NCBI GenBank assembly: GCA_021018815.1
Contig: JAITYX010000016.1
Coordinates: 6,959,001 to 7,023,000, forward strand
Direction of reading: 5' to 3'
From: Talinum fruticosum
Lineage: Eukaryota > Streptophyta > Magnoliopsida > Caryophyllales > Talinaceae
DNA: 64,000 bases
The notes beneath the pieces were generated by a model, which was not told where the DNA came from, made no database searches, and was given only the letters and a program-made list of their open reading frames with translations. How positions within the stretch are numbered: the first letter of the stretch is position 1; every line of letters begins with the position of its first letter. The position numbers and the translations under genes are program-made. Below are positions 12,610 to 24,012 of this stretch, in pieces.

Positions 12610-14423
12610 GGCGGGAGAGAGAGAGGGAGGGGGAGAGACGAAAAGATCAGCAGATTTTTGAGGAGGTTCTGCCTGAAAGATCTGTAGATGGAGGGAGGGG
12701 ATGTCTGAGAGCAGTGGACTGAGTAGACTCTGTCTTTCAACTTCTCTACTACTTCTGCAGATTTTTCTTTTCCTCCCCTTTTTTTCCCCTTTGTCACCCC
12801 TCAGAATAAAAATGAATTTTTTTTTTTTGGGGGGGAATATAGTGTTATTGAAGAAATGGATATTTTAACATATTCGAGGGTAGGAGGATGAATGAACCTC
12901 TTGTTGCTTCGTTGTAGGAGGGTATGGATAATTATCTAAATTTCATTTGATAAAATACACTCTAATTTTTAAATTAAAAAATAATTAAAATCGTGATCAT
13001 TTATACTTGTAAGTTTGAGAAAATACAATAAGACATTAAGTAACATGGAAGTGTTGTTCACATACAAATATCATATCAATATGATAGTAATTATTACGTA
13101 GATATTGTTTGTTTCATCGACAAGTGATAAACAATAGTAACTCAGTAAAAAATAACACAATTTACCAAAAAGTGATAAAGAGTGATTAACAGTTATAAAT
13201 ACATATATAAAAGAGTGGCAAAAAGTGATAAGTACCGAGAATAGTTAAAATCAAATACTAAGCAGTTGTAAGATAACGAGTATTTAATCTCAAACAATTA
13301 GTGCTGTCAACTTTTGCTACCTTTCATATCATTTCCTCATAACTACAAGCCCAAGTTTTGAGGATACTAATTATTACTTTATCGTTCCAAAAAGACTCGT
13401 TTGATTTGACCTTTTATGTATTTTAAAAAAATTTAACAAACCAATAATTTAAAGCTAATACACTGATAATTTTTCCAATAATTTGAATTTAATAAATGTA
13501 CTTTTAGATGTTATTTTTTTCACAATTGTGTTTGACTTCAAAAATAATGATAATTTGTAAAATTAGAAAAATTATAAGCTTTCATTCCAAGAAAATGGAC
13601 ACTAGTTTGGGTCATCCCAAAAAAAATAGAGAAAATTTTTTTAGGACAGATTAATTAATTGCTTACCTCATATTTAATATTAAAAACCTAGGGAATGTAG
13701 AAATTCCTAATGTCATTTTCGATGATTCGATCGATAGTTCATGATAATGCAACATGATCTAGGTTTGTGTAGGTTAAATTTTTAATAGTTTTATATGTCG
13801 GCCCAATATTAGCAAATCAATAGATACATGAGTAAGGTCTCAAGTTCAAGTTTGATGAATGGAGAAAATCTATGATGTAAATATTTTGCTCTTATAGTTC
13901 AACGATAACCTGACTCTCATGAAATAGAAGCTCAAGACCCAAAAAACCAATCATTAACTAAAGAAGATCATAAATTCTTACCTTAAGTAACAACACTTTG
14001 GAGGGTGAAAAAGATATGGACACAGCCATTAATTCAAGTAATTCAAGAGAAAGATAAGATATCATAAGGAATTAATACTACCATTTTAGACACTTTAAGA
14101 GTGTTTGGCAAAGAGTGTCGAAGTGTATCATCATGCACATAAAGGTAGTTTCCCACCAAAGAAAACTACTAGGCAGGCAACAAGCTTCTATAGATGCTCC
14201 TTAGACACAAATAGTTTGTCTTTGACGGCTTTACAAGTAACAAGTTTCCAATAATACATCACATTTTAGTAGGACTCCAAAAATACAGGTAAACCATGAC
14301 ACCATGGTTACAATGATACGTCTATATTATATTACATCACCAAATTCATTCTAATGTTATCAGGAAGTAAAGGTCCACGACGACTTGGTCTCAATATAGT
14401 ACAAGAGCATCGAGGGGGTTGTT
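12610..14423. other. GMII upstream region, AT-rich spacer and 3' UTR of the complex I gene
   Basis: About 12610-12730 is CT-rich in the GMII sense and should be 5' UTR or core promoter; I cannot place a TATA box with confidence. From 12815 a T-run followed by a G-run marks the start of very AT-rich spacer. About 14280-14423 should be the 3' UTR of the minus-strand complex I gene. No coding sequence is recognisable. Confidence 0.5.
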
Positions 14424-16575
14424 TCACTGAGGTTTGCTGAAGAAGTCGTTGATAGATGGCATGATTTCAGGGGACTTGTTACGCACAAATTTCCTGAGAG
14501 GATGTTCTGCATATTTCTCCCCCTCTGAATAGTTCGCCAGCACTCCTGCTGCTCGCTTCTCCTTACTCACCCTGGACATTGCGCAGGAAAAGATGAGCCG
14601 ATACAAAGTACGAAATACTGTAATGAATATATATCATAATGCATATCCACTCTGTTACAGAAAAGTATTGTAAGTTTGAAACAATTTGACTTCGAACTGA
14701 AGATTATAACGAGTTTCCACAAAAGAATTAAAAAGAGTCAATTGGTGCAATTTTAATTTCGATCTCAGTTTACAGAACAATTTAGGCAGCAAAAGGAAGA
14801 GTTGTGGAAGCTGTAAAAGGACAAGTCTCTGCAAGGTTATATGGACTCATTTATGATAAAATGAAAGAACCTCAAGTAAGGTTAACCACCAGATAAGATG
14901 TTGGACATGAGTGTTATTCATCTTTGCATGTTTTATTTGCTTCATCAGATACCAATGTACTCCTCTTTGGCTACGTTGTTGCACAATGGGCTCAAGCTCA
15001 TGATTACACGTATAATTGCAGCTTTACATCAGAACTCAGCAAACATTGATGGCACTAACTCCACTGTAACGAATCTTATGTCATAAGCCATAACTCATAA
15101 ATCATAGGTCATACTTCCATAAAGCTTATACGTTGATAAGTCTGCCTGGCGATAACACTCTAGAAGGAAGAACAGGCACTAAGAAACCAAAGTGATACCT
15201 CAGTTCAGAGCCGTTTACAGCTCAAGAGCCAGCATAACTAACTAAATATCCAATGAAATCTTCTCCTTTCTCTCCTTTTGAATAACTAAAATTATGTGAG
15301 TAGTTTTATTTATTGTGATTAAAACGAGAACATATAGTTTATCTTTCTTTTGTTTCATTCAGTCATTCCCAACTAATTACCCCACATGAAGACAGGTAAA
15401 ATGCATTGGACGATTTCTAAACTTTCAACTTTAAGAACAGAGCAACAAGCCACCAAACCATAGCCCTGGCATCCCACTCAGCCTTACCCTGTACAGAGGT
15501 CATTCTCATTAGACCTCAAATGCATCGACTAGGCACTACTTCACAGCAAAAGAAAGAAAGACAATTCCCCAGTGAGATGTTCTGCTTTAATCTTCTATGT
15601 ACTTCAAAACTCAAATAAAAGGCTCGACAAATGCTCTTCAACTTCTCTCGGGATTGGTCAAAATCTAAGAATACTGGTGAATCTCCTCAACATTACATAT
15701 TATGCCCCAAGGCCTTAGCACTGGAGTATATCAAGCTGCTCCAGGCCCCAAGAGGATTCTTAAAAACTCACATAGGATCGAGCAACATATATTACAAATT
15801 TACATCGCCTCCAAGATTAAACAAAAAAACCCGAACCACGAAACGAACTAAATCTCAATTCTCAACAAGAGACAACTCAAGGAAAATATTACATACACAA
15901 AATTCTGGACACAAAGATGAGTGAATAATCTCACGCTTACAAGTGACTATTAGACCTCATTCTTTCTAGGATTACGTTTAATCAAGACATTAATACTCCG
16001 TGCAAACAAAACAAATAGTAACAATTTAGCGTGTACTTTTTTTGGGGGGCGGGGGGGCGGGGGAGGAGGTGTCTTAGACTACTTTAATTGGATAATAAAC
16101 ACAGAATTTTAATTCCATCAAAAATAAATTCTCATCACGAGATTATTTCTGTTTTAATTAGGTGAGGATACTCAGTGCAAGCACAAAACAGTACAAGCTC
16201 ATAAAATTACCAACGATTAGGGATTCAGAGGAAGGGGAGAGAGAGAGAGAGAGACCTGACTTCAGGATTGATAGTGATATTCCGGACCAACTGAAGGCCG
16301 CAAATTCCCACGGCTACCCCAACAGCCGCAAACAGAGGATAAACCTGCGGAGAATTTTACACGTTGATCTCATAATCTGGCCTATATAGAATCCGTCACA
16401 ACAAATACATTGATCGAAATTCAAACTCCATAGAATCCACGAAAAACGGAGAGCGAAACAAAATCTCAATAGATCTGATCAAATCTACTCCGGTTATGAG
16501 AAAGATTAACTCAACACAAATTCAAAAGAGAGAGAAAGATACCTCTGGTCTGAACCACCGGTTTCCGCCGCCCAT
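14424..16575 (-). CDS. Mitochondrial complex I small subunit (B15/NDUFB4-like), 3 exons
   Basis: Exons: 16575-16543, 16344-16256, 14571-14424, all in phase, 89 aa. The protein starts MGGGNRWFRPEVYPLFAAVG, has one hydrophobic segment (VYPLFAAVGVAVGICGLQLV, about residues 12-31), then a conserved soluble tail with NPEVRVSKEKRAAGVL, GEKYAEH and FVRNKSPEIMP. It resembles the short plant family of At2g31490, which I recall as the B15/NDUFB4-type subunit in the membrane arm of complex I, often mislabelled in databases as an acetylcholine receptor subunit. The family match is strong, the exact subunit name less so. The 5' UTR is a CT microsatellite ending eight bases before the ATG. Confidence 0.85.
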
Positions 16576-16581
16576 GGTAGG

Positions 16582-16583
<2 letters not shown>

Positions 16584-16615
<32 letters not shown>
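16584..16615. repeat. GA/CT microsatellite in the complex I gene 5' UTR
   Basis: About 16 GA units on the plus strand, read as CT in the transcript, lie immediately upstream of the start codon at 16575. CT-rich leaders are common in plant housekeeping genes. Confidence 0.85.
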
Positions 16616-16617
<2 letters not shown>

Positions 16618-19179
16618 CGGAGGAGTCAACTGATACAGAGAAAGAAGCAGGAGGTTTTTTCTGTTGAGCGTCTGAATGAGGAGATAGAGAAAAAGGCAAA
16701 TGCCTGAAATGGGTTTTTGTAATTTTAGTAGTGAAATACAAATTGGATAATAATTGAAGGTTGGCTTGGGCTGCCCTTCTCCGAATATTCGCCTTCCACT
16801 TCGTAAATGTATGAATTTTTTTACGTTTACGTTTACGTTTACACTTTTGGCGTTCATGAATCATGAAGCACCGACCTAGCGAAGGGTAGGTTGAGGTAAG
16901 TGGCTAAAGCTTTGAAATTGGACAAGCCATAGTGGCCATATTTGGTTAATTTTTTTATTAGTTTTTTAGGAAAAAATGATCTTTTCAAGAAATTTTAACT
17001 TTTTAATTTAGTTAAAAAATTTAACTTAAAATGCTTAATAAGTTTGTTTTTTAATAATTTTTTAATTCGTAAATAATCATTTTTAAAAATTAACTTCAAT
17101 AGCCTCTTATGATTTGTTTTTGTTGTAAATCAATTTATTATCCCATATCTTTTTGAGAAACAACTAATATAAATAGTTAACAAAAATTGTCAATCTAGTC
17201 AACCAACAACCAACAACTAATTAAATAATCCAAAGAACTAACAAAGAAAAACTTATTACCAAACATGACCAAGTATGTTTATTTTTATCAATAGCATATC
17301 GTTTATTGCTTTTTTATCTGTCTTATATTTTATGCTATGTATTACTTTTTACCTTTCTTATACAATTTCTGAGACTCGTTCATATATATTTATAATTACT
17401 TACTACTCTTTTATTGCTCTTTATTGTTAACTCCTAGCATTCGAATCAACATCTAATTAATTATTTATCTCAAGTTGTACGATAGTCATTGTAGTATAAT
17501 TTGAGAAATAATATGCACTTAGATGTTTGACGATATAATTTGAGAAATTTGTTGTTTCTTTGCATTTATTTCATTAACTTAGAGCTTTTTTCTGTTTTGA
17601 TTAAACTAAATTTATCAATGATACATAAGAGTTAAAATGTCTGCCATTTTTGTAACCCCTTTTCTTTCAGCTCTTGAATACCCAATGATGAGCACGACGC
17701 AAAATGTTCTCCCTTCCCTGAACTAGCCCGATGTACCGCCTCAAATAAAGTCCCACAATGCTTTAATATTTACCCTTCTATATATTTAAAAAATTGAACA
17801 TGATTGACTGCTTGAGCACTCCAAATTCCAAAAGAAATTTGCAACTTGACTAGATGTACATATCAACGCTTGAGCCCTCAAGTTTAGACTTGGGAAACAA
17901 TGGTTTGGTTTTAATACAGGTCAGCTTAAGTTTAGTTTGGGTCGAATAATATTCAATTTTAGATTTTATAAATTGTTTGCGACTTGACTAGATATCCATG
18001 ACTAGGCTCGAGCACTCAAGTTCAGACTTGGTAAACGATGGTTCAATTTTGATAGTCAAGCCAATTTCAGTTCGTTTGGGTTGATGACATTTCGACTAGG
18101 TTCGGTAATATTCAACTCCGATCGACTTAAGATCAACCAATATTTAAGAAATTTTTGATCAAGTCAATTCAGGTTTTGGATTCATTTTTTGGTAAGCATG
18201 TTTAAGATATAGGATTGGATTGGGTATGTATGATCATGGATCATCCGATTTGAATTTCGAGTCCAATTGATTGAGACCTTAAGTAAAGGTAAAATCGTGA
18301 GTGATGGTGAGACTTTAATCCGAGTCTAGCATCAATCCTAAGAAACCTTTTTTTTCCTTTTTTTTTCTGTGAAACCTGTACCAGTTAAAACTAGCTCAAA
18401 CTCGGATTTCATACATCAACATTTATTGGAGAACAAGTATATATGTTGTCTGGCCATGAGCATTAGTTCCAAGCATAGCGACTACTACCTATAGGAGCAA
18501 AGAGGGCAACAATGCAAGCCTTGCCTTGACGTGATTTCCTATACAAAACACCAGATCAAGGTCACAACTTTCATGTAAAATGCAAACTCATAACTGTAGG
18601 AGAACAATGCCAATGACCCCAGACCTAAGTAAACAGGCTAAACGCAGAAGCAGACTTTTTAAACATATGTACCAGCCTGCGTTCTACTGTCTATCTATCA
18701 GAATCCTTCGAGATGTCAGAATCATAATCTCTGATACACCACATCACAGGCACTGAAGAGTCATAGTCAATCGAGATACATCCAACAAGCCTGTGACAAA
18801 TAGGAAAACAGAGGAAGAGAACGGGTCCTAGCCGAACCAGGTACTTTGGAGAAACTTAGTTCCTTGTATGAAGCTCAAACAGAATCCCATGAAGAACCGA
18901 ACCAGGACAAACGATCATCACCATAACATTGAATACGATTTAGGGGATCAAAGGTAAAAAGATGATAGACAAATACAGTAATTTTTGCCCGTCAAATTCT
19001 AGGATAACTTGATCTTAGGTCAGCTTTATGCAAACATTATACAGAGAAAGAAATGAATGCTTCACAGGTCCAATTAAGTTCCTCAGCAGATCATCCCAAT
19101 ATCATAGAACTTCCAAACAAAAATGTCATGTTCTAGAACTTCCGTGGAGTCTAGGGTGACATAAAATCTGTTTCTCTAG
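16616..19179. other. Intergenic AT-rich region and 3' UTR of the RING gene
   Basis: About 16616-16880 is upstream sequence of the complex I gene, including an imperfect run of GTTTAC-type repeats near 16823-16842. From 16930 to 18400 the DNA is AT-rich with no coding potential; 17280-17460 resembles AT-rich stretches near 13100 and 23150. About 18480-19179 is probably 3' UTR of the minus-strand RING gene. Confidence 0.45.
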
Positions 19180-20583
19180 CTACAAGGATGAGTTCACAGG
19201 CTTACCGCCAAAGGCCACACCTGAATTTAGAGAACCATACTGCTTCCTACAGCCCGGACAACGAGCATCTACCTCAAGAATCCTCTTGTGACAGAAAAGG
19301 CAAAGTTGGAAACCACATGGGCACGGCAGGAAGCTGGAGTCTGTTCCATCTAAATCCTCACAGCAAATAGGGCATGATAGAGGCCGCTGCTCTGATGCAA
19401 CCTTTTTCCAAGCCAAGATAGTAGTAGGCCCTCGAGAAAGGCAGTGATGTGAAGTTTGTCTTGAAAGGGTAGGTAGGCTTTCAGGACGAAAAATGTCATC
19501 TGGGCTCCATGCTCGGCTGTTCTTTTGAGACCAATGAGCTCTTCCTAAAGCCTCCTTGTTTAAAATAGCCGCTTGATATGTCTTGTCACATGACTTGATA
19601 TCGGTATCATGAGTGGCAAATTGTTTAAGTTCTGAACGTTGTTTTACATCTGAAGTTTGCTTATTGCTATCTGCAGTCAAAGCATCGGCCATAGCCTCCC
19701 AATCATCGAGACACCCCTCATCTCTTTCTCCTTCACTGCAACTGCTAGAGCAACTACCGCTACTACAACTACTGCTGCCAGAAGAATCCTTGCCCGAACT
19801 AATGTGAACCAGATTCCCGCAAACTCTGCTAGTAATCCAAGATATTGCATCACCGTCAAATGTGCCCGGTATCTTGTCCTTATCCCTTCTCGCCCTCCTA
19901 GGCGTATTCTCTTGTGTTTTAAGCCCTTCAGTGCATTTCGGGATTAATGGAATTGCTATAACTGACCCATTTGTTCCCATCTTGTTTCCTTTGTTCTTGA
20001 CTGCACAAGTATCCAAATCCAATATAGGTTAAAACACAATTACATACCAAAGGAGACCATATCTCAAATTGTCTCTATGCAAAAATCAGAAACATCCAAT
20101 TTGCAAATGCCCAATGTCAGGCTTCGCACATTCAAGTCTGTTCGTCCATTTTCTAAGCAACAAATCAACAATGACAGATTCAAAACCCATACATAAATCC
20201 ATCTTAGAACAGAAAGAAATAAAATCTCCATCCATATCTCCTCCTCTTCTTATGTTGCCCTTATCTTATACTAACTTTTAGGATTCTTCTTTTGTTTTCG
20301 TTCTCATTTTTTCTGGAGGTGGGGCTCACACAAAAGACCATTTCTAGAAAGTTCACCAACAGTTTGCTTGCAAAGGAACTGAATCCATCTAGCAGTGCAG
20401 ATTTTTCTCCCCGATCAGATCAACAAGGCAATATTTCATCTTCGATTTTAAAGAGATACACAGCTAAATCCAAAAGATAGCTCCACAAAGCTACTATTGT
20501 TTAACCTGGAACACAGCTGAACTGGGTAACCCTCCCCCCCAAATGCAAATTTTACAGGAAAACGCCATGAGCTAAGTTTTTGT

Positions 20584-20657
<74 letters not shown>

Positions 20658-21010
20658 AAAGAATCACAGGAAGAAAATTGCAATCATATGAAACCGGAAT
20701 CGTACCTTGTGAGAGCCATTGTTCTCTTCGAACATCAACCTTGTCCTGCTTCAATTTCGCCAATCTATTGCCCTATTATTACCAAAAATCAGAACAAAAA
20801 AAAACCCTGAAATCAAATCATAAAAAACTCCCCTTTTTCAAAAACCCAACTTGTTAACTCCCTAATTAAGCCGTTAAAAGACTATTTTTTTGAAAAGAAA
20901 ACAGAGACGACATATTGACAGAACCAAAAGAAAAGGGTTTACCTTTTTGTCCTGGCGGAATCCTTGGCAAATGCAGAGATACGAGAATTAGCAATCGCAT
21001 CGTAACCCAT
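19180..21010 (-). CDS. C-terminal NOT4-like RING protein, probable E3 ubiquitin ligase, 3 exons
   Basis: Exons: 21010-20943, 20764-20706, 20000-19180, all in phase, 315 aa. The N-terminus (MGYDAIANSRISAFAKDSAR) is basic and helical. A serine-rich stretch (GSSSCSSGSCSSSCSEGERD) follows near residue 118, then an acidic DDWEAMADAL motif. The C-terminal RING is C4C4 in NOT4 style: CPICCEDLDGTD, then LPCPCGFQLCLFCHKRI and CPGCRKQY. NOT4-type RINGs bind zinc through cysteines only and usually recruit E2 enzymes of the UbcH5 class; ligase activity is inferred. The protein lacks the RRM of true NOT4, so it is a plant RING protein and not the CCR4-NOT subunit itself. The exon 2 acceptor GCAATAG|ATTGGCG is chosen because it alone keeps frame. 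Confidence 0.88.
20585..20648. repeat. (AG)32 microsatellite in intron 2 of the RING gene
   Basis: A perfect AG dinucleotide run of about 64 bases, followed by a short imperfect extension, lies inside the intron between exons 2 and 3. Confidence 0.97.
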
Positions 21011-21093
21011 ATTTGCCCTTTCCTAATTTACCCCTCAACTGGTTGAAAGAAACCCTAGTTTCTCCGCGCGAGGATGAGTGACGGGTTGATCAG

Positions 21094-21099
<6 letters not shown>

Positions 21100-21126
<27 letters not shown>
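21100..21126. repeat. AG/CT microsatellite in the RING gene 5' UTR
   Basis: About 13 AG units lie some 90 bases upstream of the start codon at 21010 and are read as CT in the transcript. They are likely part of the leader. Confidence 0.85.
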
Positions 21127-21129
<3 letters not shown>

Positions 21130-23389
21130 GTTCGAGTTTCCGTTGATTTAGCGGTGGACGAATTTCAGGCTCCGACGACGACGCGGCCACAATTTTAGAG
21201 GGGTTGATCCTTCTGGTTTTTGAGATCTCATCTCAGCTTTATACAGAAGGATCGCAGTTACAATATTGCCCTTACAATATGACGGATTTCCGCAATTTTA
21301 TATTGGTATTTCCGACTTTTTCTTCTGCACCCTTGCAACGGTCGCCAGTAATTAAAATATGTATTTTTAAATTAAATGACTAATTTTTTTGTGATTTTAT
21401 AATTTTATTTCATCCTTATGAGGCACGTAAGTTCGCTAATGCACCGTCCAAAGGCACAAGTTTAATAAATACAGAAGTCAGTGTATATAAACAGGTCTAA
21501 GACCCAAAATTATAAAATTATATTAATTATTGATATTAGCTGGGTTAAAACTAAAAACAAAATGAAATTAGACAGTTTACAATCACATGGATTATAAAAT
21601 TTTACCTCTAAATATTAAATTTTTTTTTCAGAAGAGGGGCTAAGTCCCTAAAGAAATTTTATTACTTTTTAATGAATCGGGCGAAGTGACACCTACAATA
21701 TTAATGGTATTATGTAAAATTTAATTATATAAATAATAAAACTCTAGTAATTATATTTTAAAATATATTAACACGAATCATGAATCCTGATGAAAATAAT
21801 GGAAGTGTGGAGTCTTTGCGACTAGGTCAACACTTATAGTTGATATAATAAGATTAACTTGAGTACAAAGTTATCAATTTATTTTAATAAGATGGTTTTC
21901 AAAAAATTAACAAAAACGTTATTCTTACTAACAAAAAGTATATTAACAGTAAGTCTATACTTGACTTTTTTATAAAAAATAAGTCAATACGTTATGATTG
22001 ATTGATTTTAATTTTATAATTAAAACTCCTATTTTTTATGGTGATGTTTTATATCTAATTTTACAACATCTTATTAATAAAATCTCAACATTAAATTTGT
22101 TAGTATGTATAGAATCATCATTAAAATCTAATTGTAAATTTATTTACATTAATCTTGTCTGCCTGTTTTGCTTTATTATAATCTTTATCAATAATAATAA
22201 TTTTAATAAAAACTTTTGCATCAACCTTTCCACAATAAGAAAGGATAAGATTGGATTTGAAATCAATCCCCAACCCAACTTGAAGGAATTCATTCTCTTT
22301 CAAGAATAACCTAGAAAAATTACCAATAACCTTTTTAAAAAAAAAAAACAGAATTAACCTTTCAAATCTAAAGATAAAATCAATAATACAAAAATAACTT
22401 TCTTTCTATAGATCCCAACTCTTTTTCCACAATTTACGAAAAAATTGTCTTCTCCAAAATTCAAACTCGATAGAGAGAATAAAAATATGGCCTTAAGTTA
22501 TTTGGTCATACGTAGTTAATTGATTTTGTGAAAATGTGCCTAATTAAGATTATAAAATGATAAAGACGGAAAAATATCAAAACGTCTTATATGCACTCTA
22601 GAGAGTATTTACTCATCACCATATATTAACAGGTGTTTAGATGAATGAAAAATAAGAAAAATTTTATGGATAAAAAATAATAATGCTATTATCCGAAAGT
22701 ATATGCTCCAAAACATTTAAGAATTTAGAGAAAAATATATAAATATATGTGACAAAGGCTTTTGATTTGCGACGGAGGAATGGCGTGCCTGTCTTTGCCC
22801 ACTTGGCCATTTGTTCGATGGTGTGATAAATTTGATGGGGATGGAGGTTAGAGAATGTGGGTGAAGCCACTTTTCAAATAGACTAATCATATGAATTTTT
22901 GTCTACTTCTAGAATACTCTAGCAAAATTACCACCATTTATTTATTTGTTTGTTTTTATTTTCTTCATTGGATTCCCTTTTCCTTTTTTTTGGGGGGATT
23001 GGGGAGATGAATTTTAAGGTGAAGGTGGTTCACCAGATAAATTTGACCAAACAATTATCTAATGCATATGGATGGTTAGTATTTAACTAGTCTGTTTAGA
23101 ATATCATGCTTAGATCTATCAATGGAGAGCGATAAGTAGTCGTAAATATATATAAAAGAAGCAATAATAAGTAATTAAGCAACGGTAAGTAATGTGCTAT
23201 CGGTGAAACAAACAAACTTTAATGATTTAGACATCAGGATATAATTCGCAATATCTAATATAAAAAAAGAAAAGGTAAAACAAACAAAAGCAGATGCATC
23301 ATTATGATGAGCCTCTTGAAGAGGAAAAAATAGATGGAAAAAAATCTGAAAACATTAGACTACTTGAGAGGCAAAACAATTTCATCAAG
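21127..23389. other. Spacer between the RING gene and the SNL 3' end
   Basis: About 21127-21350 is upstream sequence of the RING gene. The remainder is very AT-rich with many short runs. The stretch 23100-23225 ends with TCGGTGAAACAAACAAAC, whose reverse complement closely matches 13108-13120. No coding sequence is recognisable. Confidence 0.45.
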
Positions 23390-24012
23390 TTAGGAGCTTC
23401 GGGGAGAGAAGATTGGTAAGCATATGAAAAGCCATATCATACTTCTGTTACACTTACAGAGCTTTTTCTACATTCTGTATATTCTCACTTACATCATCTG
23501 TAAAATGGCACCGGCCAAATATCAACAAAGGGTTCATTTCCCAGGATCCGACCCGAAAATGTGACACGACGCGCCAAGGATTCAATTACTACCTATCAAC
23601 ATTCATCCGAAAAGGAGTACAGGAGAAAAAAGAGACAGAAAACATTATGATCGTACAAATATTCTACATTTGGCATTCTTCATGGGCATATGTATGTACA
23701 GGTTCTTGCCCGGATCCTACTGGCAACACGGGCAGATTCCCGATGCTGGGTGCCATTAGCGGTTGCCCCCTCCTGGGCAAGGTTCCGAGAAAAGGGCGGG
23801 GGAGAGTTGATAACGTCTAGCCGTCTAGGGCTTCCTGGGGTGGGTGCCATTCTGCTTTACATTGTCAAAACCTGTGAAAGAAACAAGAAAACCACAACTG
23901 CATTAGGATCACAACGATGCCAAGACATAGATCTCGGTTTTGAACCGAGACATTTAAAAAACAATGATAATCAAACCAGTCTTACCTTTGGGTTTCACAG
24001 AACTGGTATAAT
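23390..24012 (-). other. SNL 3' UTR with a probable intron (23872-23985)
   Basis: Downstream of the stop at 24013 the minus strand shows a strong donor CCCAAAG|GTAAGA at 23985/23984 and a pyrimidine-led acceptor CTTTCACAG ending at 23872. A 3' UTR intron 27 bases after the stop is therefore likely. The lower end of the UTR is a guess from loss of base-composition signal. Confidence 0.45.

Noticed and set aside
12013..12797. Several long frames on both strands over the GMII first exon and leader
   Set aside because: They are shadows of GMII exon 1 and its CT-rich leader; composition is low-complexity and no family is recognisable.
20706..20775. A homopolymer frameshift at the start of RING gene exon 2
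   Set aside because: Using the acceptor GCAATAG|ATTGGCG four to five bases further in restores the frame without any lost base.
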